This document shows, piece by piece, positions 19,161 through 27,650 of a DNA stretch of 64,000 bases (within the stretch, counting starts at the first letter, position 1; every line of letters begins with the position of its first letter). Source of the DNA: Bacillota bacterium (GTDB lineage Bacteria; Bacillota; Clostridia; Lachnospirales; Anaerotignaceae); the NCBI GenBank assembly GCA_021768705.1, contig JAETUG010000001.1:150127-214126 (forward strand). The letters are read 5' to 3'. The notes beneath the pieces were generated by a model. It ran no database searches. It worked only from the letters and a program-made list of their open reading frames with translations, and was not told where the DNA came from. The position numbers were made by a program, and so were the translations under genes.

Positions 19161-19565
19161 TTATTTTTTTCCTTTTTTATTCTTTGCAGAAGACAGATGC
19201 AACTGCACACCACTGCCATTTTCCAACGCCAGTGTATATTCATCCAATTTATTTTCCGCATTTTCTCTGGCTTTTTCTGCTTCTTCCAGCTTTGCAGACA
19301 AATCCTGTACCCTGGCTGTCATACCCAGCAGCTTGCCTTCCAATTCCGCTACATAAGCTTTTTCCTTGAAATAATCATCTGCCACATTGATAGAAGTCAG
19401 CACATAGGCAAGGCTGGAATCCATTGTAACAGCAATGGCCTTTTCCCGCATCTCCGCTATTTTTTCATCGATATAAGATGCCACCTGACGCATATGTTCT
19501 TCAGAATCTTCCCCAACCAGCGTAAAGCTTTTTCCGTCAATGGAAATCTTCACTCTGTTCTTCAT
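19161..19565 (-). CDS. zapA: Cell division protein ZapA
   Basis: 134 residues with the ZapA N-terminal fold (NRVKISIDGKSFTLVGEDSE, HMRQVASYIDEKIAEM) and a long C-terminal coiled coil (AELEGKLLGMTARVQDLSAK onward). ZapA tetramers cross-link FtsZ filaments at midcell. The start is the ATG preceded by AAGGGAAG; a GTG three codons earlier lies too close to that site. The C-terminal Lys-rich tail (NKKGKK) is typical for clostridial versions. It is the promoter-proximal gene of the zapA-U32-ftsW-pbp-patatin group. Confidence 0.85.
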   Translation of the reverse strand: MKNRVKISIDGKSFTLVGEDSEEHMRQVASYIDEKIAEMREKAIAVTMDSSLAYVLTSINVADDYFKEKAYVAELEGKLLGMTARVQDLSAKLEEAEKARENAENKLDEYTLALENGSGVQLHLSSAKNKKGKK

Positions 19566-19716
19566 GTACTGCACTTCCCTTCATAGTCTTTCACGATTAC
19601 ATACCTAACTGTAAGTATACCACAAATGCTTTCTATAAGAAATAGATTTTTTTACATAGTCTCGGCTGAAAAAACATTTTTCTTCCTAATATCTTCCTAA
19701 TACAAATATATAAAAA

Positions 19717-19742
19717 ACCCCATACGAAAACTCGTATGGGGT
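19717..19742 (-). terminator. Intrinsic terminator after the 2-oxoacid oxidoreductase operon
   Basis: Perfect 11-bp stem ACCCCATACGA / TCGTATGGGGT with a 4-base loop; in the minus direction it is followed by TTTTTTATATA. Confidence 0.9.
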
Positions 19743-19764
19743 CGAAAATCAATCCTTAGATGGA

Positions 19765-20328
19765 TTATTTATCCAGTTCTTTTGCGCAGTTGAAGCCCAG
19801 TTCAAATGCTTTTTTGTTGTCAGGAATGAATTTTGCTTTGCCGCCTTCGAAAACGTGTGTGAATGCGTCATCAATGCTTTCTACTTTGATGGGGCTTGTA
19901 GCATAAACTACTGCACCCAGCATAACCAGGTTAGCCAGTTTGGAGCCACCAAAAGCATCTGTAGCAATTTTATTTGCAGGAATATTGAATACTCTTGTGC
20001 CAGCTTTTGCCTGACCTTCTTCCAGTTCAGCCAGATCGGAGTTGATTACCAGAGCACCACCGTCTGCTACAGTGTGTGCGAATTTATCCAGAGAAGGTTT
20101 GTTCAGAGCTACTACACAAGTTGCATCCTTTGTGATAACGGGAGAACCAATGCCTTCATCGGAAATGATAACATGTACATTAGATGTACCGCCACGCATT
20201 TCGGGACCATAAGAAGGGCACCAAGAAACTTCTTTGCCTTCCAGCATTGCTGCATAAGCAAGAATTTTACCCATGGACTGAGTCCCCTGGCCACCAAAAC
20301 CTGCAAAGATGATAGAAAATGTACTCAT
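19765..20328 (-). CDS. 2-oxoacid:ferredoxin oxidoreductase, gamma subunit
   Basis: 187 residues. FSIIFAGFGGQGTQSMGKIL is the CoA-binding gamma domain signature, followed by PSYGPEMRGGTSNV. It is the last gene of a delta-alpha-beta-gamma operon (the VorDABC/KorDABC layout), so the enzyme is a four-subunit oxidoreductase for branched 2-oxoacids or 2-oxoglutarate. The start is the ATG one base after the beta stop; a longer in-frame reading would run into the beta gene. Codon use is strongly biased. Confidence 0.88.
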   Translation of the reverse strand: MSTFSIIFAGFGGQGTQSMGKILAYAAMLEGKEVSWCPSYGPEMRGGTSNVHVIISDEGIGSPVITKDATCVVALNKPSLDKFAHTVADGGALVINSDLAELEEGQAKAGTRVFNIPANKIATDAFGGSKLANLVMLGAVVYATSPIKVESIDDAFTHVFEGGKAKFIPDNKKAFELGFNCAKELDK

Positions 20329-20329
20329 A

Positions 20330-21082
20330 TTATTTGCCCTCCTCTGCTGTGATATCTTTGAAAACGCCAAGAGGATAGTAAGGGATCATTTTTTCTCTTA
20401 CGAATTCCATAGCTTTTACAGGTGTCAGACCCCAGTTTGTAGGGCAGGAAGATACTACTTCAATGAAAGTGAAGCCCAGACCCTGTTTCTGGATTTCGAA
20501 TGCTTTTCTGATAGCTTTCTTTGCTGCTGTAACCTGAGCGGGTGTGGAAACACTTACTCTTTCGATGTAAGCGGGACCTGTCAGTGTAGCCAGCATTTCA
20601 GAAACACGCAGAGGGTTACCATTGATCTTAGGATCGCGGCCTGCTTTTGCTGTTGTTGCTTTCATGCCAGGCAGTGTTGTAGGAGCCATCTGACCGCCTG
20701 TCATACCATAGATACCATTGTTGATGAAGATTGTTGTGATCTTTTCACCACGAGCTGCTGCGTGAACGATTTCACATGTACCGATGGAAGCCAGGTCACC
20801 ATCGCCCTGATATGTCATAACAACTTTATCGGGATGTACTCTCTTGATGCCTGTTGCTGTAGCGGGAGCACGACCGTGTGCACACTGGATTGCGTCAAAG
20901 TTGAAGTAGTTGTTTGCAAATACAGCACAACCTACGGGAACGCAAGCGATTGTGTTTTCTACTTCGCCCATTTCTTCCAGAACTTCTGCTACCAGTCTAT
21001 GTACGATGCCGTGTGCGCAACCAGGACAATAATGCAATTTGGCATCTGTTAAAGCTTTAGTTTTTTCAAATACAACTGCCAT
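20330..21082 (-). CDS. 2-oxoacid:ferredoxin oxidoreductase, beta (TPP) subunit
   Basis: 250 residues. It contains YCPGCAHGIVHRLVAEVLEE, the TPP/Mg motif GDGDLASIGTCEI with INNGIYGMTGGQMAPTT, and a CAHGRAPATATG segment typical of Vor/Kor beta subunits. It binds thiamine diphosphate and carries out decarboxylation with the alpha subunit. Its ATG overlaps the alpha stop (TAATG), which implies translational coupling. Confidence 0.9.
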   Translation of the reverse strand: MAVVFEKTKALTDAKLHYCPGCAHGIVHRLVAEVLEEMGEVENTIACVPVGCAVFANNYFNFDAIQCAHGRAPATATGIKRVHPDKVVMTYQGDGDLASIGTCEIVHAAARGEKITTIFINNGIYGMTGGQMAPTTLPGMKATTAKAGRDPKINGNPLRVSEMLATLTGPAYIERVSVSTPAQVTAAKKAIRKAFEIQKQGLGFTFIEVVSSCPTNWGLTPVKAMEFVREKMIPYYPLGVFKDITAEEGK

Positions 21083-22140
21083 TATTTGTCACCTCCCATG
21101 ATTTCTTTCGCAAATGCAACCACTTCGTCAACAGTAGGTACGTTACCACCTGTTCTGCCGTGGAATACTACTTTGTTTTTATCGTTACATGCATATGCAA
21201 CGTCGGGTACCATCTGACCCATGGACATTTCTACATCCAAATATTTTTTAACCTGACCATTCCATTTGTCGAATGCTTTCTGAGGGAAAGGCCACAGTGT
21301 TTTAGGTCTGATCATACCTACTTTGTAACCTTCAGCTCTCAGGTAACCGATTGCTGTTCTTACAACTCTGGAAGCTGTACCATAGGATACGAATGCATAT
21401 TCAGCATCTTCCATCAGATAATCTTCCCATGCTTCTTCGTTAGCCAGAATTCTTTCATATACTTCGAAGTGTTCATGGTTCCAAGCTTCACAGTCATCGG
21501 GATCGATAACCAGGTTTTTGATGTTATGTCTTTCGCCTTTGCCTTTACCTGTCAGAGCCCATGTCTTTTCAGGGATACCTTCTCTGCGAACGTAGTTGAA
21601 TTCTACGGGTTCCATCATCTGACCGATCAGACCGTCAGCCAGAACGATAACGGGTGTGCCATACATATCAGCGATATCGAATGCTTCCATAACCATGTCA
21701 ACAGCTTCCTGAACGGATGCGGGAGCCAGAACTACGTTGTGGTAGTCACCATTGGAACCACCTTTTACTGCCATGTTATAGTCAGCCTGACCGGGCTGAA
21801 TAGTACCCAGACCCGGGCCACCACGCATCATGTTGATAATAACTGCGGGAAGGCTTGCGTTAGAGATATAACCGATACCTTCCTGTTTCAGTGCAACCCC
21901 GGGGGAAGAAGAGCTTGTCAGAACTCTTGCGCCAGCTGCTGCTGCACCATAAACCATGTTGATTGCAGCTACTTCAGATTCAGCCTGAACGAATGTGCCG
22001 CCAACCTTGGGTAATTCACTAGATAAATATTCAGGTACTTCGGACTGAGGAGTGATGGGATAGCCAAAGAAATATCTGCAACCCGCCTCGATAGCCGCTT
22101 TACCAACTGCTTCGTTGCCTTTCATCAAAACTTTTGCCAT
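21082..22140 (-). CDS. 2-oxoacid:ferredoxin oxidoreductase, alpha subunit
   Basis: 352 residues. It starts MAKVLMKGNEAVGKAAIEAG followed by FFGYPITPQSEVPEYLS, the alpha-subunit pyrimidine-binding fold. LTSSSSPGVALKQEGIGY and RGGPGLGTIQPGQADY are conserved in 2-ketoisovalerate and 2-oxoglutarate enzymes. The C-terminal transketolase-like part ends with KVVFHGRTGGNVPT. The substrate cannot be assigned with confidence. The amino-acid-fermenting context favours a branched-chain 2-oxoacid. Confidence 0.9.
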   Translation of the reverse strand: MAKVLMKGNEAVGKAAIEAGCRYFFGYPITPQSEVPEYLSSELPKVGGTFVQAESEVAAINMVYGAAAAGARVLTSSSSPGVALKQEGIGYISNASLPAVIINMMRGGPGLGTIQPGQADYNMAVKGGSNGDYHNVVLAPASVQEAVDMVMEAFDIADMYGTPVIVLADGLIGQMMEPVEFNYVRREGIPEKTWALTGKGKGERHNIKNLVIDPDDCEAWNHEHFEVYERILANEEAWEDYLMEDAEYAFVSYGTASRVVRTAIGYLRAEGYKVGMIRPKTLWPFPQKAFDKWNGQVKKYLDVEMSMGQMVPDVAYACNDKNKVVFHGRTGGNVPTVDEVVAFAKEIMGGDK

Positions 22141-22159
22141 TGAAAAATCCTCCTCTCTA

Positions 22160-22375
22160 TTAGTCCAGCTTTTCTACTGTGATCGCACAGTCAGGGCACA
22201 TCTTTGCACAGCTTGTGCATGCGATACAATCTTCGCTTACCATTTCAGCGGGATTGTAACCTGCGGGATTGATTTTTGTTGTCGAAAGAGCCAGAACGTT
22301 CTTAGGACAAACAGATACACAAAGACCGCAACCCTTGCAAATCACTTCATTGATCGTTACTTTACCTTTTGCCAT
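22160..22375 (-). CDS. Ferredoxin-type delta subunit (2x[4Fe-4S])
   Basis: 71 residues with two cluster motifs, CKGCGLCVSVCP and CIACTSCAKMCP, each followed by the usual distant Pro-Cys arrangement of 8Fe ferredoxins. As the first oxidoreductase subunit gene it is the electron-accepting delta subunit of the complex. It lies 20 bases before the alpha gene and has a GGAGG site. Confidence 0.9.
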   Translation of the reverse strand: MAKGKVTINEVICKGCGLCVSVCPKNVLALSTTKINPAGYNPAEMVSEDCIACTSCAKMCPDCAITVEKLD

Positions 22376-22404
22376 TCAAAATACACCTCCATAAATATTT
22401 GAAT

Positions 22405-23085
22405 TTACATCCAGGTTTCTCTCATATTAAACTCCATAGGGAATAATTCCCCAGAAAGTCCTTCAGGTACTTCCTCTGTCAAAAGATCTTTAACATAGGA
22501 AACATATTTCACAGGCACCCCTGTGCGTTTTGTTACTTCTTTCAATATCTCATCCCCATGAACCAGACAGTCAACTGTGGTTTCTCTTACCAGGTTTGTG
22601 TTATTGATGAAGCCTGTCACTTTCAGTCCTGCAGCATATTCCAGATTTTCCATCTGTTCGATGATGCCCTCGGGTGTAGAGGTATTGGGACGATACGTAT
22701 TGACTACCATAAAGAAATCTGTCTCGGAATGATCCAGAACGGGTTTGATTCTGCCCAGTACCAAAGTACCTACGTCATTGCCGCCAAGGTCGATCACATA
22801 CTGATATTCCTTATTGACAACAGGCATTGTCATTGCGCCGGAAACAGCAGGCACATCGGCAACCGCTGTATCCAGATTGGATGCAATGACCCGTACGCCC
22901 TTTTCTTCCAGCTCCGCCTTCTTTTCACGAGAACGGAAATAAACATTTACGATATCCAAATCGGCAATAGCGACCTTGCCTTCCACGCTTTCACGCAGCT
23001 TCGTCACATAATTGACTGCAAACTCAGTCTTGCCACTGCCGTAGTGACCAGAGATAATCCTGACTCTTTTGTCATCAGTTACCAT
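22405..23085 (-). CDS. P-loop ATPase of the oxidoreductase operon
   Basis: 226 residues with Walker A ISGHYGSGKTEFAVNYVTKL, ADLDIVNVYFRSRE as a switch-like segment and a Walker B-like VIDLGGNDVG. It resembles MinD/CooC-type or CobQ-type nucleotide-binding proteins. A role in maturing or activating the oxidoreductase would fit its place 30 bases before the delta gene, but no function is proven. The start is the ATG eight bases after GGAGG; a TTG five codons upstream overlaps that site. Confidence 0.75.
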   Translation of the reverse strand: MVTDDKRVRIISGHYGSGKTEFAVNYVTKLRESVEGKVAIADLDIVNVYFRSREKKAELEEKGVRVIASNLDTAVADVPAVSGAMTMPVVNKEYQYVIDLGGNDVGTLVLGRIKPVLDHSETDFFMVVNTYRPNTSTPEGIIEQMENLEYAAGLKVTGFINNTNLVRETTVDCLVHGDEILKEVTKRTGVPVKYVSYVKDLLTEEVPEGLSGELFPMEFNMRETWM

Positions 23086-23200
23086 GTTTTTCGCCTCCAA
23101 AAGCTTTTCCTATTTTCATCATACATTATGTTTATGCATATTTTCCAAAACTAGTATGACAAAAAACATTTTATATAAGATTTAAATAAAATAATGATAT

Positions 23201-23230
23201 ATTATAAAAATATTTTGGATATTTTTTCAA
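23201..23230 (-). promoter_or_regulatory. Sigma-A promoter of the ATPase/oxidoreductase operon
   Basis: Minus strand TTGAAA (23230-23225), an 18-base spacer and TATAAT (23206-23201), giving a leader of about 110 bases. Confidence 0.6.
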
Positions 23231-23487
23231 TCAACTTCTTTTTATATGCTCACATTATAACGCAACTTTTTATTACTTGCAAGAAAATTAACATATTTTT
23301 TCATTCGTATTCAAAAAAAAACACAAATTCTGACACAAAAAAAGATAAAAATGTCGGTCCCTCTGCAATACATTTGTACGAATTTTCTATTTTTTTTAGA
23401 AAAATCATCTCGATTTTGCCTTATTTTGCTACTTGTCATACAAATAAATCACGTATGTTCTGCAAACAGAACAAGCCGAAAATGCGA
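23231..23487. other. AT-rich gap with small inverted repeats
   Basis: No gene seen. It contains TTTTCTA / TAGAAAA (23383-23389 and 23397-23403) and a perfect hairpin GTTCTG-CAAA-CAGAAC (23457-23472). TTGTCATACAA is found near 23433 and again near 23565. No function is assigned. Confidence 0.4.
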
Positions 23488-23534
23488 AAAACCCTCGTTT
23501 TCTCCAAAGTTCTTTTTCGGAAAACGAGGGTTTG
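23488..23534 (-). terminator. Intrinsic terminator after glnN
   Basis: Stem AAACCCTCGTTTTCC / GGAAAACGAGGGTTT of about 15 bp with a 15-base loop, followed in the minus direction by TTTTCGCATTTTCGG. Confidence 0.75.
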
Positions 23535-23569
23535 TTAAGGTTTTATTTGTTATTTGTCATACAAGATTG

Positions 23570-25678
23570 TTAAATGTTAAACAGCAATTCGCCGTATGTA
23601 GGGAAGGGCCATGCTTTTTCATCTACCAGCATTTCCAGCTGATCGGCAGGCTCTCTCAATTCTTTCATGGCCTGAAATACATAATCACGATAGAAGATCG
23701 CCTGAGATTTGCTGTCACCTTTCAGCATACCTGCCTGTTCTGTTACTTCCGTCAGCATTTTCAGACGTGCGTGGAACAATTTCAGGTTATGGTTAATCTC
23801 ATTCAGCATCTCTTCTTCCGCAGAAGCATCCACACCAACGGACTTCAGTGCCGCAACAGACTGGGCAACTTCTCCGGCATATTTTACCACTGCAGGACGA
23901 ATCTGTTTAGAAGCAATATCGATCATTGTTTTCGCTTCAATATTGATCTGTTTCACATAGCCTTCATAACGGATCTCTGCTCTGGACTGCAGTTCGATCT
24001 TGCTCAGTACGCCATGCTTGCCGAACAGATCAATGACTTTTTCATCCAGGAATGCATCTACCGCATCTACAGAATTTGTAATATTGGGCAGCCCTCTGCG
24101 TTCCGCTTCCTGCACCCATTCGTTGGAATAGCCATTGCCATCGAAAATGATGCGTTTATGCTCCACATAGTTCTTGCGGATCAGCTCATGGACCGCCGCA
24201 TTGAAATCCTCTGCCTGCTCCAGTTCATCGGCAAACTGTCTCAATTCTTCCGCAACGATGGTATTCAAGGTAAAGTTAGGACCGGAAATAGAGCCGGAAG
24301 AAGGGGGCATACGGAATTCGAATTTATTACCGGTAAAGGCAAAGGGAGAGGTTCTGTTTCTGTCTGTAGCATCCTTTTTCAGAGCGGGCAGTGTGTTTAC
24401 ACCAACACGCATCTTGCCGCCCTGCAGGCTGCTTGTAGCTTCGCCATGCTCGATCTGATCGAAAATATCCTGCAGCTGATCCCCCAGGAAAATGGAGATG
24501 ATGGCAGGAGGTGCTTCCTGAGAACCCAAACGATGATCGTTGCCAGGATTGGATGCAGACAATCTCAGCAGTTCGGGATATTCATCCACGCCTTTGATAA
24601 TAGCAGTAAGAAATACCATGAACTGAGCATTTTCATGGGGTGTTTTACCAGGGTCCAACAGATTCTGACCGTCATCTGTACAAAGAGACCAGTTGTTGTG
24701 TTTCCCGCTGCCATTGACACCGGCAAAGGGTTTTTCATGGAGCAGACATGCCAGACCATGATGGCTGGCGATACGTTTCATGGCTTCCATGATGAGCTGG
24801 TTATGGTCTGTTGCCTGATTGCAGTCATCATAAATAGGTGCCAGTTCATGCTGAGCGGGAGCAACTTCATTATGCTGTGTTTTCGCAGGTACCCCCAACT
24901 TCCACAATTCCACGTTCAATTCATGCATGAAGCAGGCAATTCTTTCCTTGATGCTGCCGAAATAGTGATCGTCCATTTCCTGCCCTTTGGGAGGCGCAGC
25001 ACCAAACAAAGTACGGCCTGTAAAGATCAAATCTTTTCTCTGTTTATACAATTCTCTGTCGATGAGGAAATATTCCTGTTCCGCACCACAGCTGACTGTA
25101 ATCTTTTTGGCAGTGTCGTTACCAAACAAACGCACGATACGCATCGCCTGTCTGCTGACCGCTTCAGCAGAACGCAGCAAAGGTGTTTTCTTATCCAACG
25201 CTTCCCCTGTATAGGAATAGAAAGCAGTAGGGATATATAATGTAACACCGCCCGCATCTTCTCTCAGGAAAGCAGGAGAGGTGCAGTCCCATGCTGTATA
25301 GCCGCGGGCTTCAAATGTAGCACGCAGACCGCCGGAAGGGAAAGAAGATGCATCCGATTCCCCTTTGATCAATTCTTTACCGGAAAATTCCATGATGGCT
25401 TTGCCATTGGAAGGAGGTGCCAGAAAGGAATCATGTTTTTCTGCTGTAATGCCTGTCATAGGCTGGAACCAGTGGGTATAATGGGTAGCACCCCGTTCGA
25501 TGGCCCAGTCTTTCATGGCATTTGCAATGATATCTGCAATGGAGGAATTCAGCATTTCTCCTCTTTCGATGGTATTTTTCAGTTCTTCATATACTTTCTT
25601 GGGCAGATGCTCCCGCATCATTGCGTCATTGAATACATTCATCCCGAAAATTTCGGGTACAGAAACCTTGTCGTTCAT
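23570..25678 (-). CDS. glnN: Glutamine synthetase type III
   Basis: 702 residues, the length of GSIII enzymes, which join ammonia to glutamate using ATP. Characteristic parts are [19 protein letters not shown], the glutamate-site segment [12 protein letters not shown] and [19 protein letters not shown]. The long C-terminal helical extension found only in type III is present. The start is [18 protein letters not shown], preceded by GAGAGGGGC; an in-frame reading 16 codons longer lacks a ribosome site. It is monocistronic with its own terminator. Confidence 0.93.
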   Translation of the reverse strand: MNDKVSVPEIFGMNVFNDAMMREHLPKKVYEELKNTIERGEMLNSSIADIIANAMKDWAIERGATHYTHWFQPMTGITAEKHDSFLAPPSNGKAIMEFSGKELIKGESDASSFPSGGLRATFEARGYTAWDCTSPAFLREDAGGVTLYIPTAFYSYTGEALDKKTPLLRSAEAVSRQAMRIVRLFGNDTAKKITVSCGAEQEYFLIDRELYKQRKDLIFTGRTLFGAAPPKGQEMDDHYFGSIKERIACFMHELNVELWKLGVPAKTQHNEVAPAQHELAPIYDDCNQATDHNQLIMEAMKRIASHHGLACLLHEKPFAGVNGSGKHNNWSLCTDDGQNLLDPGKTPHENAQFMVFLTAIIKGVDEYPELLRLSASNPGNDHRLGSQEAPPAIISIFLGDQLQDIFDQIEHGEATSSLQGGKMRVGVNTLPALKKDATDRNRTSPFAFTGNKFEFRMPPSSGSISGPNFTLNTIVAEELRQFADELEQAEDFNAAVHELIRKNYVEHKRIIFDGNGYSNEWVQEAERRGLPNITNSVDAVDAFLDEKVIDLFGKHGVLSKIELQSRAEIRYEGYVKQINIEAKTMIDIASKQIRPAVVKYAGEVAQSVAALKSVGVDASAEEEMLNEINHNLKLFHARLKMLTEVTEQAGMLKGDSKSQAIFYRDYVFQAMKELREPADQLEMLVDEKAWPFPTYGELLFNI

Positions 25679-25960
25679 AGATTGCCCCTCTCTTTTGTTC
25701 TGTTCTATAGCTACATTTTTCATCATTCTATTATAATGAAGTCATTCACATTTATTTTTTTATTATATAAGCCGCAAAAAACTTTTGCAACGATTTTACT
25801 TTTTTCCATTTGGAGAAATCTTTTCTATTCTAGGCTGATTTTTCACCAATTCATACAAAAATAATACCTAATCCGTCTGTTTTACAAAAGTATTTTTTCT
25901 CCTCTCATATCTGTCCCAAACAAAACCCAAACATTTATTCTTATTTTCAGCATTTTCCTA
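25679..25960. other. Divergent intergenic region upstream of glnN
   Basis: AT-rich, no gene seen. On the minus strand a -10-like TATAAT (25735-25730) lies about 50 bases before glnN, without a good -35. The surrounding TTCATTATAATAGAA is a near-palindrome that might bind a regulator. Confidence 0.35.
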
Positions 25961-25989
25961 TTGAAAAAGAACAATTGTTCGTATATAAT
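25961..25989 (+). promoter_or_regulatory. Promoter with LexA-box-like palindrome in the spacer
   Basis: TTGAAA (25961-25966), a 17-base spacer and TATAAT (25984-25989). The spacer carries the perfect 12-bp palindrome GAACAATTGTTC (25969-25980). This fits the GAAC-N4-GTTC core of Firmicutes LexA sites, with one departure from the stricter Bacillus consensus. A bound repressor there would block RNA polymerase. Confidence 0.65.
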
Positions 25990-26022
25990 AAAGAGGACGA
26001 ATCCAACAGGGAGGAATGTCCT

Positions 26023-26283
26023 ATGAAATCTCGCAATCAACAGATCGATATGATCTCCTGGACATCAAAAGAAGGCATTGTTACCCCCGTCCGTTTCCGT
26101 ATGGAAGAAGATGGAGAAACCATCGTCATCAAAATCGGTCATATCATTCGAACAGATAAAAACATGTTTGCCGGCACCCCTACTCTTATCTTCCGCTGCA
26201 GCAGTGTCATCGGCGGTATCGAAAAGCTCTACGAACTGACCTACAACTGCGGCAATCAGCAGTGGCTTTTGAAAAAAATATAA
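26023..26283 (+). CDS. Small clostridial protein of unknown function, possibly SOS-regulated
   Basis: 86 residues, no recognised domain. Alternating hydrophobic and charged strands (ISWTSKEGIVTPVRFRMEED, TIVIKIGHIIRT, LIFRCSSVIGGIEKLYELTY) suggest a compact all-beta fold. Two cysteines, no membrane segment or signal peptide. The start is the ATG eight bases after AGGGAGGA; an upstream in-frame extension would overlap the promoter. It is a single-gene unit with its own promoter and terminator. The only functional hint is the LexA-like palindrome in its promoter, which would make it damage-inducible. Confidence 0.75.
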   Translation: MKSRNQQIDMISWTSKEGIVTPVRFRMEEDGETIVIKIGHIIRTDKNMFAGTPTLIFRCSSVIGGIEKLYELTYNCGNQQWLLKKI

Positions 26284-26284
26284 A

Positions 26285-26322
26285 AAGCCTTACATCCTTT
26301 TGGATCTAAGGCTTCCTTTTTC
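26285..26322 (+). terminator. Intrinsic terminator after the small protein gene
   Basis: AAGCCTTA-C-ATCC / GGAT-C-TAAGGCTT with a TTTT loop, followed by CCTTTTTCC. The stem could also serve the converging gene at 26327. Confidence 0.85.
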
Positions 26323-26326
26323 CATA

Positions 26327-26644
26327 TCAACATGCAAGACGAACGGTTCTGTGAACTTCTGCCCCTTCTCTTTCGCCAACAAAATCATCATATAATGCAG
26401 CCAATTCTACAGGAAACGCATTGCCCTTCCACAATCGGCCGATAAATCGTTCTACTTCTTTTCTCTTTTCGGAAATCCCCTGCAGCGCATCCCTTTCAGG
26501 GATCCCCCGGGCATCCATTCTTTCTATTTCCACGCCATAAATCTTGCCAGATTCTCCGGAACGAATCAAAAGGGAATATTTCAGAATATATTCTCTATGC
26601 AGTTCATCTCGAAGCTTTTTTTCACAGATCAAAGTTTTTCCCAT
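26327..26644 (-). CDS. Small conserved clostridial protein (DUF6514-like)
   Basis: 105 residues. The pattern REYILKYSLLIRSGESGKIYGVEIER, then GISEKRKEVERFIGRLWKGNAFPVELAALYDDFVG, is what I associate with the DUF6514 family of clostridial proteins (YGIEIE core, a VE-x-F-I helix and a PVHL-like end). This family assignment is from memory. No enzyme motif is visible. The start is the ATG after GGAAGGTGG; an 18-codon upstream extension lacks a site. It converges with the SOS-like small gene. Confidence 0.7.
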   Translation of the reverse strand: MGKTLICEKKLRDELHREYILKYSLLIRSGESGKIYGVEIERMDARGIPERDALQGISEKRKEVERFIGRLWKGNAFPVELAALYDDFVGEREGAEVHRTVRLAC

Positions 26645-26802
26645 TCGTTCCACCTTCCTAACATGGTTTGATTTATTTCTGTATCTTATTTCAATCATAT
26701 TATAAATGATAAGGCCATAAAATTCCTGTTAAGAACCCATTCCTTCCTTTCCTTAACACCATCTTAACATTCTTTTTTACAATTTGTAGGAAAACAGGAA
26801 AA

Positions 26803-26837
26803 TGAAAAATTTTCAGCAAAGTGAAATATTTTTCACT
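26803..26837 (+). promoter_or_regulatory. Two palindromes upstream of the YheO-type regulator gene
   Basis: TGAAAA-A-TTTTCA (26803-26815) and AGTGAAA-TATT-TTTCACT (26820-26837) are both perfect inverted repeats sharing TGAAA/TTTCA half-sites. They lie 18 to 53 bases before the -35 element. Autoregulation by the downstream regulator is a guess. Confidence 0.45.
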
Positions 26838-26855
26838 AAAAAATAACCATACCCC

Positions 26856-26885
26856 TTGCAAAAACATTTGTCTATCATGTATAAT
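26856..26885 (+). promoter_or_regulatory. Promoter of the YheO-type regulator gene
   Basis: TTGCAA (26856-26861), an 18-base spacer and TATAAT (26880-26885). Confidence 0.6.
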
Positions 26886-26946
26886 GCAAGAATAAAGGAA
26901 TCATTTCGTTATTTTTTGCAGCAAATAAATTGCATGGAGGTACACT

Positions 26947-27609
26947 ATGGAAAACACGATCACCATTTTGACCGAAAAGGACAAAGCCATTTTGGAATCT
27001 TATATGAATGTTGCCGACGGTCTAGCCGATTTCTGGGGAGAAAATTGCGAAGTCGTTGTCCATGATTTGTCCCATCTGGATTCTTCTGTCATCAAGATCA
27101 TCAACGGTCATCTTTCCGGCAGACAGACTGGTGCTCCCATTTCCGAAGTCACCCTTGGTTTTTTAAATAAAATGATGGCTAACCCTGCAATGCATCATAT
27201 CACATACTTTGCGAAAAATAAGCGAGGAGACGCTTTTAAAGCATCCATTTCCGCCATCGAAGGAGAAAACCACAATATCATTGGTCTTTTCTGTATCAAT
27301 TTCTATTTGAATACATCTCTCCTCTCCTTTATGCAGACCTTCACCCCTGCGGCAAGGACAGAAACAGAAAATATTTCTGAAACCTTCGTGGAAAATGCGG
27401 AAGAACTGATGCTGAATGCACTGGAGGATGCCAAAAAAGAAGTTTACAGCAATCTGTCTATTTCTTCTTCCAATAAAAACAAAGAGATCATCGCTCTACT
27501 GTATCAGAAAGGTATTTTCAACCTAAAGGATTCCGTCATCACCATTGCCAACCATCTTGGCATTTCCAAAAACACGGTGTATATGCATATCAGAAATATG
27601 AATAAATGA
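26947..27609 (+). CDS. YheO/DauR-type PAS and helix-turn-helix transcriptional regulator
   Basis: 220 residues. The N-terminal YheO-like PAS domain has LADFWGENCEVVVHDLSHLD, INGHLSGRQTGAPISEVTL and a NIIGLFCINFYLNTS segment. The C-terminal HTH is IITIANHLGISKNTVYMHIR-like at residues about 195-217 (VITIANHLGISKNTVYMHIR). Relatives such as DauR repress amino-acid catabolic genes, but the ligand here is unknown. The ATG follows TGGAGG. It is monocistronic, with its own promoter and two palindromes upstream. Confidence 0.82.
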   Translation: MENTITILTEKDKAILESYMNVADGLADFWGENCEVVVHDLSHLDSSVIKIINGHLSGRQTGAPISEVTLGFLNKMMANPAMHHITYFAKNKRGDAFKASISAIEGENHNIIGLFCINFYLNTSLLSFMQTFTPAARTETENISETFVENAEELMLNALEDAKKEVYSNLSISSSNKNKEIIALLYQKGIFNLKDSVITIANHLGISKNTVYMHIRNMNK

Positions 27610-27611
27610 AC

Positions 27612-27648
27612 AAAAAGGAACTGACCTATTTCAGATCAGTTCCTTTTT
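27612..27648. terminator. Bidirectional terminator between regulator and trmD
   Basis: AAAAAGGAACTGA / TCAGTTCCTTTTT, a perfect 13-bp stem with an 11-base loop, A-rich on one side and T-rich on the other. It serves the plus-strand regulator and the minus-strand trmD. Confidence 0.88.
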
Positions 27649-27650
27649 TA

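Noticed and set aside
23194..25240. Plus-strand open frames upstream of and opposite glnN, including one of 629 codons
   Set aside because: The longest runs antisense to the conserved glnN gene; the shorter upstream frame is low-complexity, AT-rich sequence. No domain or ribosome site supports them.
25643..25657. Palindrome CCCGAAA-A-TTTCGGG near the start of glnN
   Set aside because: It lies inside codons of the conserved protein (PEIFGM region) and the one-base loop cannot form a normal RNA hairpin, so it is probably chance.
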